A stretch of 64,000 nt of DNA from DTU013 sp964490975 (lineage in GTDB: Bacteria; Bacillota; Clostridia; Acetivibrionales; DTU013), in contig CAZBEQ010000003.1 of assembly GCA_964490975.1 (NCBI GenBank), positions 60,199 to 124,198 on the forward strand, given 5' to 3'. Within the stretch, counting starts at the first letter, position 1. Each line of letters opens with the position of its first letter. The notes below the pieces were generated by a model. It was given only the letters and a program-made list of their open reading frames with translations, ran no database searches and was not told where the DNA came from. A program made the translations under genes and the position numbers. Shown in pieces: positions 60,391-64,000 of the stretch.

Positions 60391-60422
60391 TACATTGATA
60401 TATTTTGATAAAAGGAGCGGTT

Positions 60423-61127
60423 ATGTTCAAGGGATTGCTGGAGGATGCGAGATCAATAGCCCAAAGGGATCCGGCGGCCAAAAGCACGCTGGAAGTATTC
60501 CTGCTGTATCCGGGCTTTCATGCATTGATTTACCATCGCATGTCTCACTGGCTGTACAAAAAAAGGTTGTTTTTTCTTGCCAGATGGGTATCGCAGGCTG
60601 CAAGGCTTGCCACAGGTATTGAGATACATCCGGGAGCAACCCTCGGTAAAGGGCTCTTTATAGATCACGGCATGGGGATAGTTGTCGGCGAGACCGCTGA
60701 AATTGGTGATAATTGTACTATATATCACGGCGTTACGTTGGGAGGCACGGGCAAGGACAGGGGCAAAAGACACCCCACGGTAGGGGACAATGTACTGATA
60801 GGCGCAGGAGCAAAGCTTCTTGGGCCGATAAACATAGGAGACAATGCAATGATTGGGGCAGGCGCAGTTGTGCTTGATAACGTCGAGCCCGATACCACTG
60901 TCGCAGGACTTAAAGCCAGGGTGGTCAAGCATTCGGGAGGAAAGCTCGCTCCATCCATCGAACTGGACCAGGTGCATATACCCGACCCTGTGGCACAAGA
61001 GCTGTGTAAGCTGATCACGCGTATAGAGCATTTGGAGACGCAAGTACAGGGAAAGCCTCAAAATAGATCGAGCAGCGTCAATTGCAGGGAGAAATATAAG
61101 AAAGCAGATAAGCAGGCCGGGCAGTGA
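60423..61127 (+). CDS. cysE: Serine O-acetyltransferase
   Basis: 234 residues. The short helical N-terminus (ARSIAQRDPAAKSTLEVFLL) and the left-handed beta-helix with hexapeptide turns (GIEIHPGATLGKGLFIDHG; GVTLGGTGKDRGKRHPTVGDNVLIGAG) are diagnostic; catalytic His are in FIDHGMG and YHGVTLGG. It makes O-acetylserine from serine and acetyl-CoA for cysteine synthesis. AAAGGAG is six nt before the ATG. It is the first gene after the T-box and element C; cysS follows by 46 nt. Confidence 0.95.
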   Translation: MFKGLLEDARSIAQRDPAAKSTLEVFLLYPGFHALIYHRMSHWLYKKRLFFLARWVSQAARLATGIEIHPGATLGKGLFIDHGMGIVVGETAEIGDNCTIYHGVTLGGTGKDRGKRHPTVGDNVLIGAGAKLLGPINIGDNAMIGAGAVVLDNVEPDTTVAGLKARVVKHSGGKLAPSIELDQVHIPDPVAQELCKLITRIEHLETQVQGKPQNRSSSVNCREKYKKADKQAGQ

Positions 61128-61173
61128 TATTTGCCTCAGGCGGCATAGATAAAAACCGGAAGGGGATTTTAGA

Positions 61174-62580
61174 ATGAAGCTTTATAACACACTTTCAAGA
61201 CAAAAGGAAGAGTTCAGGCCTATCAATGACAATACCGTAAGTCTGTACTCCTGCGGGCCTACAGTTTATCAGTATGCTCATATAGGAAACATGAGGGCAT
61301 ACGTTTTCATGGACATTCTCAGGAGAGTCCTGAAATACAACGGGTTCCATCTTAAACACGTAATGAATATAACCGATGTAGGCCATCTGGTATCCGACGC
61401 CGACGAAGGCGAAGACAAGATGGTCAAGACAGCGCGTCAGACGCAGAAATCTCCGTTGGAGATAGCGGAATATTACACGGGCTTATTTATGAATGATCTG
61501 GATGAGCTCAATATAGGCAAGCCTGAGTTTATTCCAAAGGCGACCGAACATATAGCCGAGATGCTGGAATTCGTAGAAGGCCTTGTAGAAAAGGGCTATG
61601 GATATGAAACCAGTGATGGCATATATTTTGACATAATGAAATTCAAGGGCTACGGAAAGCTTTCGGGGCTGGACCTTGAAGGGCAGATCGCAGGCGCAAG
61701 GGTCGATGTCAATGAAGAAAAACATCATCCCGCAGACTTCGCACTGTGGAAAAAAGCGCCCAAGGAGCATATAATGCAGTGGCCGAGCCGCTGGGGCATG
61801 GGCTATCCGGGCTGGCATATAGAATGCTCTGCGATGGGCAGAAAATATCTGGGAGACGAATTCGACATCCATACCGGGGGCGTCGATCACATACCGGTAC
61901 ATCACGAAAATGAAATTGCGCAGAGTGAAGCGTTGTTAGGCAAGCCGGCAGTGCATTACTGGCTCCACGGTGAATTTCTGCTGGTCGACAATGGAAAGAT
62001 GTCAAAAAGCCTTGGCACCACCTACACTGTATCCGATCTCAAGGCAAAAGGCTACAGCCCTCTGGCATACAGATACATGTGCCTGAATGCAAACTACAGA
62101 AGCAAGCTCAACTTCACCTGGGACAGTATCAAAGCCGCACAGACAGCACTTGACAGGCTGCTCGACGGAGTCCTGGCGCATAAGAATGCTGACCCGCAGA
62201 TAAAAATTGATGAAAAAGAAATACAGAATTTCATGAATGAGTTTGAAGAGGCCATCAACGATGACCTGAACATACCAAGGGCTATGGGCGTGGTCTGGAA
62301 TATTGCCAGAAACGGGACCAAATCACAGGACCTTTACAGACTGCTTCTCAAAATGGACAGTGTATTCGGCCTTGATTTTGAAAAGGCTCAGATGAAGGCA
62401 GATGATGAGGCTCCTGCCATAAGCCCGGAGGTACAAGAGCTCATAAACCAAAGACAACAGGCCAGGAAGGACAAGAACTGGAAGCTGGCCGATGAGATCA
62501 GGGATAAGCTCAATGCTATGGGAATCCTGCTTGAAGACACTCCGCAGGGCCCCAAGGTAGTACTTAAAAGCAACAATTAG
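61174..62580 (+). CDS. cysS: Cysteinyl-tRNA synthetase
   Basis: 468 residues, normal length. YSCGPTVYQYAHIGNMRAYV contains the zinc Cys and HIGH-like HIGN. GWHIECSAM and HTGGVDHIPVHHENEIAQSEA give further zinc ligands. GKMSKSLGT is the KMSKS loop. The C-terminal DALR domain ends in NQRQQARKDKNWKLADEIRD. It charges tRNA-Cys and shares the T-box signal with cysE, so both respond to cysteine shortage. AAGGGG precedes the ATG. Confidence 0.97.
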   Translation: MKLYNTLSRQKEEFRPINDNTVSLYSCGPTVYQYAHIGNMRAYVFMDILRRVLKYNGFHLKHVMNITDVGHLVSDADEGEDKMVKTARQTQKSPLEIAEYYTGLFMNDLDELNIGKPEFIPKATEHIAEMLEFVEGLVEKGYGYETSDGIYFDIMKFKGYGKLSGLDLEGQIAGARVDVNEEKHHPADFALWKKAPKEHIMQWPSRWGMGYPGWHIECSAMGRKYLGDEFDIHTGGVDHIPVHHENEIAQSEALLGKPAVHYWLHGEFLLVDNGKMSKSLGTTYTVSDLKAKGYSPLAYRYMCLNANYRSKLNFTWDSIKAAQTALDRLLDGVLAHKNADPQIKIDEKEIQNFMNEFEEAINDDLNIPRAMGVVWNIARNGTKSQDLYRLLLKMDSVFGLDFEKAQMKADDEAPAISPEVQELINQRQQARKDKNWKLADEIRDKLNAMGILLEDTPQGPKVVLKSNN

Positions 62581-62601
62581 AAGGTATCCGGAGGCTTTAA
62601 A

Positions 62602-63807
62602 ATGACAAGTAACACCCGAATAGTACGGACAGGCTCGTCAGACCCATGGTGGAACCTGGCAATCGAGGAATATCTGCTGGAGCAGGTAACACCTGTGCAG
62701 ACGATATTGTATCTATGGCAAAATGACAATACCGTAGTGATCGGCAGAAACCAGAATCCCTGGAGGGAATGCAGGACTGACCTGCTGGAGAGCGAAGAAG
62801 GCCAGCTCGCCAGGAGACTCTCAGGTGGAGGCGCCGTATATCATGACATGGGCAATCTGAACTTTACGTTTGTCGCCGGCAGCGATGCTTATGATTTGGA
62901 CAGGCAACTGGGAACAGTGCTGGAGGCCGTGAAAAGCCTGGGGATACCGGCAGAGAAAAGCGGAAGGAACGATTTGACTGCCGATGGCCGCAAATTTTCC
63001 GGCAATGCCTTCTGTACAAGGAGAAACAGTGCTTACCATCATGGAACCATACTTATATCAACTGACATGGACAAGCTTTCCAGATACCTGCAGGTGTCTG
63101 AGGAGAAAATGAGGTCAAAGGGAGTAAAATCCGTTGGTTCAAGAGTGGTAAACCTTTCAGAGCTGAAATCCGGGCTTGATACCGAGACAATGGCTGAAGC
63201 CCTGATAGCATCCTTCAGAAGCATATACTCCAGTACGGCTGAGGTAGAAAAATGCCTTAGAAATTGCAAGCAAAGCAGGCAAGCACTTGAGGAGCTGTAC
63301 TGCAAATACTCCTCTTGGGCATGGCGCTACGGCAACGCTCCCAAATTTGATATAAGTGTTGAAACAAGGTTCCCCTGGGGCGGCGTGGAAATGGCATTCA
63401 AGCTGGAAAATGGCATGATCGCCGAAGCTGCTGTTTACTCGGACGCGATGGATGTGGCCTATATCGAAGGTCTGGCGGAACTGCTCAAGGGCTGCAGGTT
63501 CAGTTCGAAATGTCTGGCGGATAGGATAAATGCAGGTACCAATGCAGGTACCAATGCAGGTACCAAAGCAGGTATCAAAGCAGGTACCAATGCAGGTACC
63601 AATGCAGGTACCAAAGCAGGTACCAAAGCAGGTACTAAAGCAGGTACCAAAGCCGGTACCAAAGTTGATACCGAAGTCGATACCGAAGCCGATACAGCTG
63701 CTAAGCCGAACGGGGAGCCGACTAGCTCGGCTGGATTTATAACAGGCACCTCCTCTGAAACCATGGCATCAGATATTGCACAATGGCTTCTGAAGAAGGG
63801 CTTCTGA
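62602..63807 (+). CDS. lplA: Lipoate-protein ligase A with tandem repeat insertion
   Basis: 401 residues; the family is usually about 330. Residues 1-255 are the catalytic domain: WNLAIEEYLL, VVIGRNQNPWRE, RRLSGGGAVYHD, and the lysine-bearing GRKFSGNAFC. The C-terminal accessory domain (from about 256) starts FDISVETRFPWGGVEMAF. A low-complexity stretch of 11 NAGT/KAGT units then KVDT, EVDT, EADT is inserted at about 310-365, leaving a short final helix. The enzyme activates lipoate with ATP and attaches it to lipoyl domains or GcvH. GGAGG precedes the ATG. Confidence 0.93.
   Translation: MTSNTRIVRTGSSDPWWNLAIEEYLLEQVTPVQTILYLWQNDNTVVIGRNQNPWRECRTDLLESEEGQLARRLSGGGAVYHDMGNLNFTFVAGSDAYDLDRQLGTVLEAVKSLGIPAEKSGRNDLTADGRKFSGNAFCTRRNSAYHHGTILISTDMDKLSRYLQVSEEKMRSKGVKSVGSRVVNLSELKSGLDTETMAEALIASFRSIYSSTAEVEKCLRNCKQSRQALEELYCKYSSWAWRYGNAPKFDISVETRFPWGGVEMAFKLENGMIAEAAVYSDAMDVAYIEGLAELLKGCRFSSKCLADRINAGTNAGTNAGTKAGIKAGTNAGTNAGTKAGTKAGTKAGTKAGTKVDTEVDTEADTAAKPNGEPTSSAGFITGTSSETMASDIAQWLLKKGF
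63529..63660 (+). repeat. Eleven in-frame 12-bp tandem repeats in lplA
   Basis: Eleven units of (AAT/AAA)GCAGGTACC-type sequence encode NAGT or KAGT. The units are nearly identical, so copy number is likely to vary between strains. Confidence 0.92.
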
Positions 63808-63851
63808 GAAAATTGAAATATTATGTGACATATATGTACAGAATGTAATAT

Positions 63852-64000
63852 AATGAGGCTGTATTACGTTACAGGCTGTGGACATATCTTCTGCCTGGGA
63901 TGAATGGGGGCAGTAAACGTAGTTTACGACCAGCCTCATTGAAACACAGGGCAAACGCATGAAAAAATAAAGGTAAAAAGATTGTCTAACAACTAAGGCA
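63852..64000 (+). ncRNA. Recurrent structured element, copy D (cut by the window end)
   Basis: AATGAGGCTG (63852-63861) pairs with CAGCCTCATT (63931-63940), and GAAACAC (63941-63947) follows directly as in copy B. A subsidiary hairpin GTAAAC/GTTTAC lies in the loop (63913-63927). The 3' AGTGTT block would fall beyond the window. Compared with copy B the P1 pairs C-G and G-C change to T-A and others, keeping pairing. Confidence 0.5.

Overview
The window is a chromosome segment from an anaerobic, endospore-forming member of the Clostridia. Spore genes (an alpha/beta-type SASP, YtxC, two CotS-type proteins, a collagen-like protein) and Gram-positive envelope genes (SLH surface protein, LTA-synthase-like enzyme, YabE-like protein) occur beside a GTP-dependent PEP carboxykinase, an iron-containing alcohol dehydrogenase and a cysteine T-box operon. 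Strong GGAGG ribosome sites, many TTG/GTG starts and T-tract terminators agree with this. The Acetivibrio/Ruminiclostridium side of the Clostridia would fit, but that is inference. No phage, complete insertion sequence, CRISPR array, rRNA or tRNA was seen. A run of exactly 100 N (56018-56117) is an assembly gap.

Layout. 1-7 kb: end of metG, tatD, a coiled-coil membrane protein, a Met/Pro-rich protein, a YabE-like 3D protein, rsmA, and convergent pckG. 7.5-12.6 kb: a small basic protein, a repeat-bearing two-domain protein, an NfeD/YuaF-like plus flotillin pair, and zapA. 12.9-18 kb: a U32 peptidase-family protein, a dUTPase with an insertion, and an orphan Eco57I-type DNA methylase. 18-24.7 kb: a pseudo-receiver protein, an LTA-synthase-like enzyme, Nudix, YigZ, a CoA-binding protein, an orphan histidine kinase and YebC. 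24.8-32.5 kb: a surface module on the minus strand (papain-like protease, 1118-residue surface protein, SLH protein) with a long 5' leader. 32.6-43.1 kb: small spore and membrane genes, a DUF6873-type protein, YtxC, a P-loop/Asp23-like fusion, an alcohol dehydrogenase, a DUF4397 protein, an OGG1-like glycosylase, and two DUF3343 genes around a structured RNA and a coat-like protein. 43.2-55.5 kb: a minus-strand spore-surface glycosylation cluster (glycosyltransferases, a GT-methyltransferase fusion, a collagen-like protein, an epimerase relative, UDP-sugar dehydrogenase, CotS pair). 55.6-59.8 kb: a 38-bp minisatellite, a predicted beta-propeller protein, a second coat-like paralogue and a small membrane protein. 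59.9-64 kb: T-box, cysE, cysS, lplA.

The most notable observation is a recurrent intergenic element with a shared fold. It occurs at 12777, 34694, 49861, 60309 and 63852, always on the plus strand. A GAG-containing hairpin is followed at once by G(A/G)AACRC, which can pair with a downstream AGYGTT. Both helices show compensatory changes between copies, as expected of a structured RNA family or an RNA-forming repeat. Also notable are a separate promoter-to-terminator RNA at 41469-41793, enzyme-family members that have lost key residues (the epimerase lacks YxxxK, the receiver domain lacks its Asp, the Nudix box is altered), and an unusual density of short tandem repeats inside otherwise ordinary genes.
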